DNA of 64,000 bases from Alkalinema pantanalense (GCF_050753345.1 NZ_JBLZFX010000003.1:1-64000); one strand, 5' to 3'. Positions 51,574 to 59,978 are shown, counted from the first letter of the stretch. The notes: a model not told the origin generated them from the sequence alone. Program-made: numbers and translations.

Positions 51574-51713
51574 TTCGATCCCCCCTAGCCCCCCTTAAAA
51601 AAGGGGGAACAAGAATTTCAAAGTCCCCCTTTTTAAGGGAGAACCCGGAATTTCAAAGTCCCCCTTTTTTCTAGCGCAGCGGCGCGTTAGCGTGGGGATT
51701 TAGGGGGATCGAA
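51574..51713. repeat. 140-bp palindromic-ended repeat between sufD and sufS
   Basis: Ends TTCGATCCCCCCTA and TTAGGGGGATCGAA are inverted repeats. Inside, AATTTCAAAGTCCCCCTTTTT occurs in part twice at a 35-base period (51614 and 51649), each able to fold with AAAGGGGGA-type partners. This is the CCCCCTTAAAAAGGGGG type of small mobile palindrome frequent in cyanobacteria. It probably folds strongly in the suf mRNA and may separate sufS expression from sufBCD. Confidence 0.7.
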
Positions 51714-51741
51714 TCTACACGATCGACTAGACATTCAAAAC

Positions 51742-53106
51742 TTAAGATGAAGCTTGCCGATCGCGCATCATTTGGGTCAGGGATTGCCGCAGGGAGGCCA
51801 CGGGGATGTGGTTGATGATTTCCGTCGCGAAGGCAAAGGTAAGCAACTTGCGGGCGGCTTCTGCACCGATGCCTCGGCTCTGGAGATAAAAGACTTCATC
51901 GTCCTCCAGTTGGCTGACAGTGGCTCCGTGGGCGCATTTGACGCTATCCGCCACAATTTCCAACTGCGGTTTGGTGTCGATCCGCGCCTTGGAGGACAGC
52001 ACCAAGTTCCGGCTCAGTTGGGACGCATCGGTTTGCTGCGCCAACTTCGGCACGTAAATCCGCCCGTTAAAGACCCCATGGGCTTTGCCATCGGCGATGC
52101 ACTTGTTCACCTGGGTGGCGGTGCAGTAGGGCTTGCTGAAGGCGATCAGGCTGTGGGTATCGGCGGTGCGATCGCCATCGACGATCGTCAACCCCATCAA
52201 TTGGCTGTCCGTCTGTTCACCCTGGGAATACACTTCAAAATTGTGCCGGGACACTTGACCGCCGAGGCTGATGGCGGTGCAGGTGTAACGCGCATCACGC
52301 CCTTGGGAGACTGCGGTTTTGCCAATGTGGAAGGCTTGCTGGTTTTCCCATTGGATGCGGGTGTGGTTCACCTGGGCATTGTCTCCCACGACCACTTCCG
52401 TGACCGCATTGGTGAAGTAAGTCCCCGGTGCATCGGCGGAGGAATATTCTTCCACGAGGGTGACGGCACTGCCCGTTTCCGCCAGGACTAAGCAGCGGGG
52501 CTGGGCGATCGTGGTTGTGCCAGCGGTGCGGGAGAGAAACACGAGGTGAATCGGTTTTTCCACCGCAACGTTACGGGGAATACACACGATCGCGGCATCG
52601 GTCAGGCTGGCGGTATTCAGCGCCGTAAAGACTTCTTCCGCTCCGGTTTGGTGGCCGAGGACTGCTTGAACCACAGCGAGGCGATCGCTGGGCAGTTGGG
52701 CTAAATTCCCCACGAAAACCCCAGTGGGTAAGTCTTCCAGCTTGGACAGATGGGGCTTAAAGATCCCATTCATGAACACCAACCGACAGCCCGCTTCCGG
52801 CAGAACAATGCTGTCACAGGCTTTTAAATCGATCGCGGGGTCGGGCCGTTGCCAGGTCTGCGCCACTAGGGCGGACAGATCGGTGAAGCGCCAATCCTCA
52901 TCGCGGGTGGAGGGGATGGCTAATTCCTGAACGATCGCGGCAGCTTGATCCCGGAGTTCCTGAACCCAGGGCAGGCTGTCTACGGACGATCGTAAATTGA
53001 GCAAGTTCCCTAAATAGGCTGCTCGATCGACCTTGGTGGAGACTTTCGCTGCTCCAACTTCTGGATTGGTCAACAGGGTGTCGGGGGTAGAAACTTCGAT
53101 CGTCAT
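51742..53106 (-). CDS. sufD: Fe-S cluster assembly protein SufD
   Basis: 454-aa SufD, partner of SufB in the SufBC2D scaffold. Right-handed beta-helix core with family segments IPSTRDEDWRFTDLSALV, HNFEVYSQGEQTDSQLMGL and VKCAHGATVSQLEDDEVFYLQ in part, followed by the C-terminal RGIGAEAARKLLTFAF helical region. Overlaps the end of sufC by 4 bases. All expected parts are present. Confidence 0.95.
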   Translation of the reverse strand: MTIEVSTPDTLLTNPEVGAAKVSTKVDRAAYLGNLLNLRSSVDSLPWVQELRDQAAAIVQELAIPSTRDEDWRFTDLSALVAQTWQRPDPAIDLKACDSIVLPEAGCRLVFMNGIFKPHLSKLEDLPTGVFVGNLAQLPSDRLAVVQAVLGHQTGAEEVFTALNTASLTDAAIVCIPRNVAVEKPIHLVFLSRTAGTTTIAQPRCLVLAETGSAVTLVEEYSSADAPGTYFTNAVTEVVVGDNAQVNHTRIQWENQQAFHIGKTAVSQGRDARYTCTAISLGGQVSRHNFEVYSQGEQTDSQLMGLTIVDGDRTADTHSLIAFSKPYCTATQVNKCIADGKAHGVFNGRIYVPKLAQQTDASQLSRNLVLSSKARIDTKPQLEIVADSVKCAHGATVSQLEDDEVFYLQSRGIGAEAARKLLTFAFATEIINHIPVASLRQSLTQMMRDRQASS

Positions 53107-53879
53107 GCTGCTGCTCCTTCCAGAATCCAGTCGTAACCCTTGGCTTCCAGTTCCAGGGCCAGTTCCTTGGTGCCCGTTTCCAGAATGCGCCCGTTGGCCA
53201 TGACATGGACGTAGTCGGGGGTGATGTAGTCCAGCAAACGCTGGTAGTGGGTCACGAGCAACATGGCGTTATTTTCGTTGGATAACGCATTGACGCCACT
53301 GGCAACAATCCGCAGCGCATCGATGTCCAAGCCGGAGTCAATTTCATCCAAAATGCCTAAACTGGGCTCCAACAGCGCCATTTGCAGGATTTCGTTGCGC
53401 TTTTTCTCACCGCCGGAGAAGCCTTCATTGACGCCCCGATCGAGGAATTCCGCATCCATTTTCAGCAGACTCAGCTTTTCATGCACCAGGTCATCAAAAT
53501 CGAAGGCATCCATTTCTTCCAAACCTTCGTGCTTGCGTTTGGCATTGTAGGAGACGCGCAGGAAGTCGAGGTTGGTCACGCCGGGAATTTCCAGGGGATA
53601 TTGGAAGGCCAGGAAGATGCCCGATCTGGCGCGTTCTTCCGGTTCCAGTTCCAGCAGATTTTTGCCTCGGAAAATAATTTCGCCCCCGGTGACTTCGTAG
53701 GCGGGGTGGCCTGCGAGGATTTTGGAAAAGGTGCTCTTCCCGGAACCATTCGGCCCCATGATGGCGTGGACTTCACCCGCTTTAATCTCAAGGTTTAAGC
53801 CCTTCAGGATTTGGGTTCCGTCTACGTTGGCGGTCAAATCTTTGACCGATAGAATCAACTCTGCATTATCGCGAATCAC
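53103..53879 (-). CDS. sufC: Fe-S assembly ATPase SufC
   Basis: 258-aa ABC-type ATPase driving conformational change of SufB/SufD during cluster assembly. Walker A MGPNGSGKSTFSKILAG, ABC signature FSGGEKKRNEILQM, Walker B LGILDEIDSGLDIDALR, and switch His in LLVTHYQRLLDYI. The SufC-specific EKKRNE insertion after the signature is visible. It is separated from sufB by two unrelated genes in this genome, whereas sufB and sufC are normally adjacent. Confidence 0.97.
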   Translation of the reverse strand: MIRDNAELILSVKDLTANVDGTQILKGLNLEIKAGEVHAIMGPNGSGKSTFSKILAGHPAYEVTGGEIIFRGKNLLELEPEERARSGIFLAFQYPLEIPGVTNLDFLRVSYNAKRKHEGLEEMDAFDFDDLVHEKLSLLKMDAEFLDRGVNEGFSGGEKKRNEILQMALLEPSLGILDEIDSGLDIDALRIVASGVNALSNENNAMLLVTHYQRLLDYITPDYVHVMANGRILETGTKELALELEAKGYDWILEGAAA

Positions 53880-53929
53880 AAATCGTCTCCTCAGTAATCA
53901 AAATTTAATCTCAGGGCATGACTCAAGTG

Positions 53930-54988
53930 CTAGGCGCTGTTGAGCAGTTCGGTAGTTGTCAGCGGATGTTTGAGCAAACTTGTTAGGGGAACATAGCGTT
54001 GACCTTGGGTGAACGCATAGGGCCTTCCCGCTGCATTTCTTAAGTCATTGCGGATATCTTGATTGAGCGAAATCGTTTCCTTCGCATCAACAGATGACAG
54101 GAGAAAAACTTGTACCGTGTCTTTATAAGCCCAATGCTGATCGCTTCTAGTTTTTTCAACCAATAGTTCTAAGCTAGTTTGAATACTGGTTCGAATACTG
54201 TCATCCAGAGCGCTGAGTTCTTCGGCATTGATGACTTCTTTAATCCCCTCTTCGTCCAAAACTACACTTTTGATCGGAGGGGCTAGAACTTTTGCAATTC
54301 TGTGATCGATGACACCGTTGTGATAGAAGCCGATGTATTCGACCTTTTGAAACGATCTATTAGGCTGACACAGATAAACTGAATAGTTTTCATAGTCCTT
54401 AATCGCTCCTCTAGCTGGAACAATTAAGACGGCATCAGATTTACCTGAATTGAGTAAACCTTCTGCCAAAAACATCTGAACAAGTTCTCGCAGCAGAAAT
54501 CTTTCTTGTTCGCTGGCCAAGGGGAAATCAGAAGTCAACCAGGAATCATCGGTTTTCAAGACTTCTGCGATCGCATTTGCCAAGCTGTTGAAACTCGCCC
54601 AAACTACTAAAGGTGACTTGAGCTGCTCAACTTCCTTAGGAATCGTGTCATCAGGTGTCAGAACAATCAGCTTTTTCTGCGCAATATTTGGGTATTCCTG
54701 AAGAGCCTTAAGATGTTCCTGAAGTTGCTTATGCCAGACAGCATCAGGCACGACTTTTGTCTCAATCCAGTAGGCAAAGGATGCTTGAATAGCTCCATCT
54801 GGAATAGACTTAGCTCCCTTAATCTTTATCTGATTTTTGACTTCTAAAAGAGCTTGGTTAGGTTCTTCGCAAAGAATTTGTAGAATCCGCTCAACCAAGG
54901 AAAATGAAATTCGCTCGAATACCGCCAGAATACTTGCAGTCACTCGATTTTCTCCTTGGCTATATCGCGAGAATAATGGATTAGACAT
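53930..54988 (-). CDS. PD-(D/E)XK nuclease-like protein inserted in the suf operon
   Basis: 352-aa soluble protein of unknown family. The N-terminus MSNPLFSRYSQGENRVTASI resembles predicted nucleases that start with an ENRVT helix. P63-D64 in SIPDGAIQAS and E76-T-K78 in YWIETKVV form a PD...ExK set at normal spacing, followed by KLIVLTPDD. The C-terminal half (200-350) is alpha/beta with no recognised motif. It lies on the same strand as the suf genes, 50 bases before sufC and after the decayed protease gene, and would be co-transcribed. It looks like a newcomer, but contains a GCGATCGC site, so it is not recent. Confidence 0.7.
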   Translation of the reverse strand: MSNPLFSRYSQGENRVTASILAVFERISFSLVERILQILCEEPNQALLEVKNQIKIKGAKSIPDGAIQASFAYWIETKVVPDAVWHKQLQEHLKALQEYPNIAQKKLIVLTPDDTIPKEVEQLKSPLVVWASFNSLANAIAEVLKTDDSWLTSDFPLASEQERFLLRELVQMFLAEGLLNSGKSDAVLIVPARGAIKDYENYSVYLCQPNRSFQKVEYIGFYHNGVIDHRIAKVLAPPIKSVVLDEEGIKEVINAEELSALDDSIRTSIQTSLELLVEKTRSDQHWAYKDTVQVFLLSSVDAKETISLNQDIRNDLRNAAGRPYAFTQGQRYVPLTSLLKHPLTTTELLNSA

Positions 54989-55012
54989 AAATCACAACCA
55001 AATTCCGGGTAC

Positions 55013-55432
55013 CTACATTAATAAAACCTTGGCAACGTCAGGGCTATCGGGATTGACGATCAATCGTTCTCGTTTTGGATCAATCAATACATCCATTCCT
55101 TCCAGGGGAATTGCTCCCAGCAACACTTTGGTTGAATTGGGAACAACGAGAGCCTCAACGGAAGTCCGACGGTTTTGGAATCGGACTTCAATGGGGCCAA
55201 CTACGCTGTATGGTACGCTGGAACCGTTCGCTAACTCAGCTTCTACGCTTCTGATGGCTTGAAGGTTAAGCTGCCGCTGAACTTCAGGTGAAATGACCAA
55301 CATCGTTGATTTACGATCGACGTTTGCCATCACAACACATCGATGAACTTCCAGCTCTGTGAGATGTCCTGCTCGCAATAGCGCTAGATCACCCCCCGAT
55401 ACCAGTTCAATTTCAGCGTATACCAACCCCAT
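55013..55432 (-). CDS. Degenerate clan AA (retropepsin-like) aspartic protease
   Basis: 139-aa protein that aligns in pattern with small cyanobacterial retropepsin-like proteins: MGLVYAEIELVSGGD at the start, SVPYSVVGPIEVRFQNR, VLLGAIPLEGMDVLIDPKRE and INPxxxxxxVNP-like end. The catalytic DTG(A) loop of active members is replaced by VDRKSTMLV, so proteolysis is unlikely. ATG 55432 is chosen because homology begins there. It sits between sufB and the nuclease-like gene, downstream of a dispersed repeat. Confidence 0.7.
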   Translation of the reverse strand: MGLVYAEIELVSGGDLALLRAGHLTELEVHRCVVMANVDRKSTMLVISPEVQRQLNLQAIRSVEAELANGSSVPYSVVGPIEVRFQNRRTSVEALVVPNSTKVLLGAIPLEGMDVLIDPKRERLIVNPDSPDVAKVLLM

Positions 55433-55448
55433 TGCCAGCGTTTCCCTA

Positions 55449-55556
55449 AGGAATTTGCAAGGAATTTGCAAAGAAATAATATCCCCGATTCATTCTCCTA
55501 CCCTTCTACCCTCCTACCCCATTGGGACTTGATCGATACACTGTTCCATCAGCGCA
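55449..55556 (-). repeat. About 100-bp dispersed repeat, copy 2, in the suf operon
   Basis: GAATTTGCAAAGAAATAATA, then ATCCCC, a CCTACCCTTCTACCCTCC tract, CATTGGGACTTGAT and CTGTTCCATCAG match copy 1 at 36647-36752. The left end here has an extra AAGGAATTTGC duplication. It occupies the spacer between sufB and the degenerate protease gene. Confidence 0.75.
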
Positions 55557-55567
55557 TCTCCATCGAC

Positions 55568-57010
55568 CTACCCCACGCTACCTTCCAACTTCAGCGCCAA
55601 CAGCTTATCGGCCTCCACCGCAAATTCCATCGGCAACTGGTTAAACACATCCTTACAGAAGCCGCTGATCATCATCGATACCGCGTCTTCCATGGAAATG
55701 CCGCGCTGAGCAAAGTAGAAAAGCTGGTCTTCCCCAATCTTAGAAGTTGACGCTTCGTGTTCCACCTTGCCCGTATTATTCTGCACTTGGATGTAGGGGA
55801 AGGTATTGGCCTCAGCCCCATCGCCAATCAGCATCGAATCGCACTGGGAATAGTTCCGCGCCCCCGACGCCTTCGGGCCAATTTTCACCAAGCCGCGATA
55901 GCTGTTTTTGGAATGGCCAGCGGAAATCCCCTTGGAGACGATCGTGCTCTTGGTATTTTTGCCAATGTGCACCATCTTGGTTCCGGTGTCGGCCTGCTGG
56001 TAATTATTCGTCAGCGCTACGGAGTAAAACTCACCCACAGAGTGATCACCCACCAGCACACAACTGGGGTACTTCCAAGTAATCGCCGAACCCGTTTCCA
56101 CCTGCGTCCAGGAAATCTTGGAATTTTTACCCTGGCACAGACCACGCTTCGTCACGAAGTTATAAATGCCGCCCTTGCCGTTTTTGTCCCCGGCGTACCA
56201 GTTTTGCACCGTGGAATATTTAATATCCGCATCATCCAGCGCCACCAGTTCCACCACCGCTGCGTGCAGTTGGTTCGAGTCATACATCGGGGCCGTGCAA
56301 CCTTCCAGGTAGCTCACCGACGCCCCTTCCTCCGCCACAATCAACGTCCGCTCAAACTGCCCCGACTCCCCGTTGTTAATCCGGAAATAGGTGGACAGTT
56401 CCATGGGGCATTTCACACCCTTGGGCACAAAGACAAAGGAGCCATCGCTAAAGACCGCCGAATTCAACGCCGCATAAAAGTTATCGGCGATCGGAACCAC
56501 ACTGGCCAAATACTTGCGAATCAACTCAGGATGGTCTTTGATCGCCTCGGACATGGAGCAAAAAATCACCCCATGTTCCGCCAACTTATCCTTAAACGTG
56601 GTCGCCACAGACACACTGTCAAAAATGGCGTCCACCGCCACATTCACATTGGCCAAACGCTTCTGTTCCGAGAGAGGAATGCCCAATTTCTCGAAGGTGT
56701 CGAGCAATTCCGGATCGACTTCATCCAGGCTCTTTTTCTTCTCCTTAACCTTAGGGGCGGAGTAGTAAATGATGTCCTGGTAGTCGATCGGTGGATAGTC
56801 CACGTGTGCCCACATCGGGTCAGTCATCTTTAGCCACTGGCGATAGGCCCGCAGCCGAAACTCCAACATCCATTCGGGCTCTTCCTTTTTGGCGGAGATG
56901 AGCCGAATAACGTCTTCGTTCAGTCCTTTGGGAATCGTATCGGACTCGATGTTGGTCACGAACCCATATTTGTAGGGCTGATTGACCAGGTTCTGAACAG
57001 TTGCACTCAT
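55568..57010 (-). CDS. sufB: Fe-S cluster assembly protein SufB
   Basis: 480-aa SufB, the scaffold subunit on which Fe-S clusters form. Family segments: NEDVIRLISAKKEEPEWMLE near the start, VFVPKGVKCPMELSTYFRIN, SYLEGCTAPMYD (candidate cluster Cys), GDHSVGEFYSVALTNNYQQ, and ARNYSQCDSMLIGD. The C-terminus EFAVEADKLLALKLEGSVG is complete. ATG 57010. It is 49 bases after ftrC. Confidence 0.97.
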   Translation of the reverse strand: MSATVQNLVNQPYKYGFVTNIESDTIPKGLNEDVIRLISAKKEEPEWMLEFRLRAYRQWLKMTDPMWAHVDYPPIDYQDIIYYSAPKVKEKKKSLDEVDPELLDTFEKLGIPLSEQKRLANVNVAVDAIFDSVSVATTFKDKLAEHGVIFCSMSEAIKDHPELIRKYLASVVPIADNFYAALNSAVFSDGSFVFVPKGVKCPMELSTYFRINNGESGQFERTLIVAEEGASVSYLEGCTAPMYDSNQLHAAVVELVALDDADIKYSTVQNWYAGDKNGKGGIYNFVTKRGLCQGKNSKISWTQVETGSAITWKYPSCVLVGDHSVGEFYSVALTNNYQQADTGTKMVHIGKNTKSTIVSKGISAGHSKNSYRGLVKIGPKASGARNYSQCDSMLIGDGAEANTFPYIQVQNNTGKVEHEASTSKIGEDQLFYFAQRGISMEDAVSMMISGFCKDVFNQLPMEFAVEADKLLALKLEGSVG

Positions 57011-57058
57011 GGTCGTGTTCTCGCAGTCTCTCTCAGGAAACAGTGGCAGGGGTTGGCG

Positions 57059-57415
57059 TTAATGGGCGGTCAGGGTGCGAATTTCTTCAACGGTGATGGA
57101 TTGCTGATCGCCCGCAAAGTCATTATCCGGAGTCAGGAACAGCATGCAGTGGCATTCCTTGCGTTCTCGCATGGGCACGCAGGGGCAATTCCAGTAGGTG
57201 GCTTTCACTTCGGCTTCCTTGTCCTCGTAGTGACGACAGGGACAGAGCGCAGCACCCAGGTCTTCCTTATGCTTGGCAAGCCCTTCCAAAACCACCGCCG
57301 TCACACCCGGATCTACACAAAAGTAGGTTCCCGTCCGCTTCGCATAGCTTTCTGCGAAGCTTTTCATGATTTCGAGGTTCTTTTCAGAGGCTTGCTTGGG
57401 GGGTTCTAAACTCAT
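57059..57415 (-). CDS. ftrC: Ferredoxin:thioredoxin reductase, catalytic beta subunit
   Basis: 118-aa catalytic subunit of FTR, a 4Fe-4S enzyme passing electrons from photosynthetic ferredoxin to thioredoxins. The seven conserved cysteines are in FCVDPGV, ALCPCRHYED, NCPCVP and ECHCMLF; the CPC, CPC and CHC motifs supply the cluster and active disulfide. It is the first gene of the operon and is followed by sufB, so its cluster demand and cluster assembly share one SufR-controlled promoter. No signal or tail anomalies. Confidence 0.96.
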   Translation of the reverse strand: MSLEPPKQASEKNLEIMKSFAESYAKRTGTYFCVDPGVTAVVLEGLAKHKEDLGAALCPCRHYEDKEAEVKATYWNCPCVPMRERKECHCMLFLTPDNDFAGDQQSITVEEIRTLTAH

Positions 57416-57441
57416 AACAACAACGCAATTGGCTTAAACGA

Positions 57442-57527
57442 CAACAGTTAACCGTTGATCTTATAATTAAAACAACACCTATGTTGCTCAACTTTAATTG
57501 TAGACTACTTTAGCAACCCCCAAGTTG
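57442..57527. promoter_or_regulatory. SufR operators in the ftrC-suf / sufR divergent promoter
   Basis: Two exact CAAC-N6-GTTG sites, CAACACCTATGTTG (57473-57486) and CAACCCCCAAGTTG (57514-57527), 41 bases apart, match the SufR recognition pattern. A third near-palindrome CAACAGTTAACCGTTG (57442-57457) has an 8-base spacer. On the minus strand -35 TTGAGC (57491-57486) and -10 ATTATA (57467-57462) bracket the first site, so SufR binding there would block transcription of ftrC-suf. Confidence 0.85.
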
Positions 57528-57680
57528 TCAAAGTCCGGGCGGTGAAGTTTACTCGATCGACGAAGATCGCTCACTCGGGTGGGATTTTTTCCCGATCCGA
57601 TCGCGGTTTTCCTTGGGAAATTTCACCTGTAAACTCGTGCGATCGCTTATAGACTCGCTTAGTAGAGACTGCGCAACGGT

Positions 57681-58328
57681 ATGACCCAAACACAGCAGCC
57701 ATCGACAAAGCAAGATATCCTGCAATTTCTATTGAAGCAGGGGGAATCTTCTGCGCAGGATTTGGCGCAACAACTCCAGGTGTCGCCCCAGGCCATCCGT
57801 CGCCATCTGAAGGATTTGGAAATTGAGGGACTGATCCACCACAAAACGGTTCAGGTCGGCATGGGTCGGCCTAACCATATCTATGAATTGAGCAAGAAGG
57901 GCCGATCGCAGTTTCCCGATCGCTACGATGAGTTTGCGGTGTCGTTGCTGGATACCCTGGCGGAAACGGTGGGCAAGGATCAGGTCAACGATATTCTGCG
58001 GAAACAGTGGGAACGCAAAGCCCAGGATTATCAGGATGCGCTGGGGAGTGGCACGCTGGCGGAGCGGGTGCAGGCGTTGGTGGAACTGCGACGGGCGGAA
58101 GGCTATATGGCGGAGTGCTACCTCGTGGATGAGAATGCGAGCTGCCCAAAATATGTGTTGACGGAATATAACTGCGCCATTTCCCACATTGCGGAATCCT
58201 TTCCAACCATTTGCGGCCACGAGTTGGAAATGTTCGCGATCGCCCTTCAGGATTGCTCCGTGGAGCGTACCCATTGGCTGGTGGATGGCGAGCACCGCTG
58301 TGGGTATCTGATTCAACTCAAGGGTTGA
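57681..58328 (+). CDS. sufR: Fe-S cluster-sensing repressor SufR
   Basis: 215-aa DeoR/ArsR-like winged-helix regulator of the suf operon. HTH at residues 8-60 (LAQQLQVSPQAIRRHLKDLEIEG), and a C-terminal part rich in conserved cysteines (ECYLVDENASCPKY, EYNCAISHIAESFPTICGHE, HRCGY), which bind the 4Fe-4S cluster required for repression. Divergent from ftrC-suf with the operator sites between, as in other cyanobacteria; autoregulation is likely. ATG 57681 is preceded by no strong ribosome site. Confidence 0.95.
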   Translation: MTQTQQPSTKQDILQFLLKQGESSAQDLAQQLQVSPQAIRRHLKDLEIEGLIHHKTVQVGMGRPNHIYELSKKGRSQFPDRYDEFAVSLLDTLAETVGKDQVNDILRKQWERKAQDYQDALGSGTLAERVQALVELRRAEGYMAECYLVDENASCPKYVLTEYNCAISHIAESFPTICGHELEMFAIALQDCSVERTHWLVDGEHRCGYLIQLKG

Positions 58329-58580
58329 GGTTAAAAAGATGTAAGTGCGATGGATTCGTGCTAAGTTGCGATCGTCGGGGCTGCTCCGCAGCAAAGATCG
58401 GGGAACTTCTCCCCGCCCCCCTGCAATGTCAGGGGACTCTACTCCCCCGACACCCCCCGAAAGTGAATTCTCCGTCCAAGCACAGGGGATTTGTGGGGGA
58501 CAATTTTATTTGTCAAACTTATTAAAAAGCAACTGGAGAGATTAGCTAACGATCGATCGGTCAGATCCCAAAAACTACCT

Positions 58581-59174
58581 TCAGCTTGACGCCCCAGCAT
58601 TGAGTACTTGTTCTGCGGTTAGGCGGAGTCCGGGAAACATGGGAGAGACGATCGGGGCATCTCCGCAATACAGAGCATCCTGATACCGTCCGTTCTCCAG
58701 TCTACAAATCGTCACGGCTGAGTCAATCGGATCCACAATCCAATACTCAGGAATGTTCAGCACCGAGTATTCTGACCATTTCGCGCCATAATCATCTGCC
58801 TTCGTGGATGTGCTGACGACTTCCACGACTAAGCTAGGCGGGGCTTCCGATAAACGAATCACCGCTTCTCTCCCTTTCATCTCGGCCCACTGGCTTGCTG
58901 AGAGAACGGTAATATCCGGGATGCGTGAAGTATCCCATCGTCCTCCCCGAGGCGACTGAACTCCAATGAGGGCTGGTCTGGCTACCCAGTCAAAGTTAAC
59001 CCGTTGAATCTCCTGCTCCAAGACACGGGTTAAAGCCCAGATGATTTCGCCGTGCAACCCCGTTCCTAAACTCATAGGGATTAAGTCACCATTCACCAAT
59101 TCATAGCGGGTATCTGTCCCATCCTCAAAGGTCAGATATTCCTGAAAAGTCAGTTTGTGCGTCGCGATCGTCAT
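58581..59174 (-). CDS. Uma2-family endonuclease-like protein
   Basis: 197-aa protein of the Uma2 (formerly DUF820) family, PD-(D/E)XK-fold proteins expanded in cyanobacteria. Features: LTFQEYLTFEDGTDTRYELV, SRIPDITVLS, SLVVEVVSTSTKADDY (ExV position) and EYSVLNIPEYWIVDPID. Family members are predicted endonucleases, unproven in most cases. Tandem paralog of the next gene (23 bases apart), sharing the ending FPGLRLTAEQVL with it. Roles unknown. Confidence 0.88.
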   Translation of the reverse strand: MTIATHKLTFQEYLTFEDGTDTRYELVNGDLIPMSLGTGLHGEIIWALTRVLEQEIQRVNFDWVARPALIGVQSPRGGRWDTSRIPDITVLSASQWAEMKGREAVIRLSEAPPSLVVEVVSTSTKADDYGAKWSEYSVLNIPEYWIVDPIDSAVTICRLENGRYQDALYCGDAPIVSPMFPGLRLTAEQVLNAGASS

Positions 59175-59197
59175 TCTTCACCTCCTCTATATCCTGC

Positions 59198-59812
59198 CTA
59201 CAACCCTTGTCCGGCCTGTAATACCTGTGCTGCGGTTAAGCGGAGTCCGGGAAACGTAGGAGAAACGATCGGGCTATTCCCCCGTAGCACCTGCTTTTCG
59301 TACCGATCGTTGTGTAAGGTGCAGATCGTCAGGGTGGGTTGTTTGGGTTTACCGATAAAGTCCGTTCCACCCAATCCTGCGTAGTCCACAATCCAATATT
59401 CGGGAATACCTAGGATGGCGTATTCATCGGTTTTGCGAGCGTAGTCATTTTGCCAGTTACCACTCACGACTTCAGCCACCAGCTTGATGGCATTTCCTGA
59501 GGTGACGATCGGTTCTCGTTGCCAAAGGGGTTCTGCCGCTAAGCGCTCTTGATCGAGAACAATCACGTCAGGGCGAAAGCCTGTCCAGTCCCCCAACGGC
59601 TTAATGATGCAGCGCTGGGGAAGGAAATAGGGCAGATCCAGCAGGTCAATTTGGACATTGAGCTTTCTGGCAATAAAAGCAGCGACCTGTTCATGATTGC
59701 CCGTCGGTTCCAAGTCAAACAGCTCCCCGTCAATCAACTCATAGCGATCGTTATCGCCATACTGCACCCAAAATTCATCAAAGGTTAACGGTCTATGCTT
59801 GGCGATCGTCAT
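59198..59812 (-). CDS. Uma2-family endonuclease-like protein (tandem paralog)
   Basis: 204-aa second Uma2-type protein. RPLTFDEFWVQYGDNDRYEL, GFRPDVIVLDQE, IKLVAEVVSGNWQNDY and EYAILGIPEYWIVDYAG correspond to the same positions as in the downstream copy. The two are diverged (roughly a third identical by eye), so the duplication is old. The 21-bp spaced direct repeat upstream (59907-59940) may be its operator. Confidence 0.88.
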   Translation of the reverse strand: MTIAKHRPLTFDEFWVQYGDNDRYELIDGELFDLEPTGNHEQVAAFIARKLNVQIDLLDLPYFLPQRCIIKPLGDWTGFRPDVIVLDQERLAAEPLWQREPIVTSGNAIKLVAEVVSGNWQNDYARKTDEYAILGIPEYWIVDYAGLGGTDFIGKPKQPTLTICTLHNDRYEKQVLRGNSPIVSPTFPGLRLTAAQVLQAGQGL

Positions 59813-59902
59813 CCCGCAGCTCCTGTTTTGGGTGGGCCAGTTTTGCCTTCTTCCCGAACGTGCTTCCTAAAAGTCAGCATTCCTAACAAGCACTCACATT
59901 AA

Positions 59903-59940
59903 AAAGTGCTAGCACTTTCTTGCAAAATGCTAGCACTTTC
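59903..59940. promoter_or_regulatory. Two 13-bp direct repeats 21 bp apart upstream of the Uma2 pair
   Basis: TGCTAGCACTTTC occurs at 59907-59919 and 59928-59940, start-to-start 21 bases (two helical turns). The first is part of the perfect palindrome AAAGTGCTAGCACTTT (59903-59918). It lies 91 bases before the Uma2 start and 39 bases after the pyrG stop. The phasing suits cooperative binding of two dimers; a pyrG terminator is the alternative, but no U-run follows. Confidence 0.55.
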
Positions 59941-59978
59941 AATTCATGGCCGATCGGCTGGGGACAGGAAGGCAATGA

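Noticed and set aside
51754..52491. 245-residue plus-strand open frame
   Set aside because: Antisense to sufD with composition explained by codon use there; no family features.
55757..56833. 358-residue open frame on the plus strand
   Set aside because: It is fully antisense to sufB, is rich in His/Arg from the complementary codon bias, and has no recognisable motif; a shadow of a highly expressed gene.
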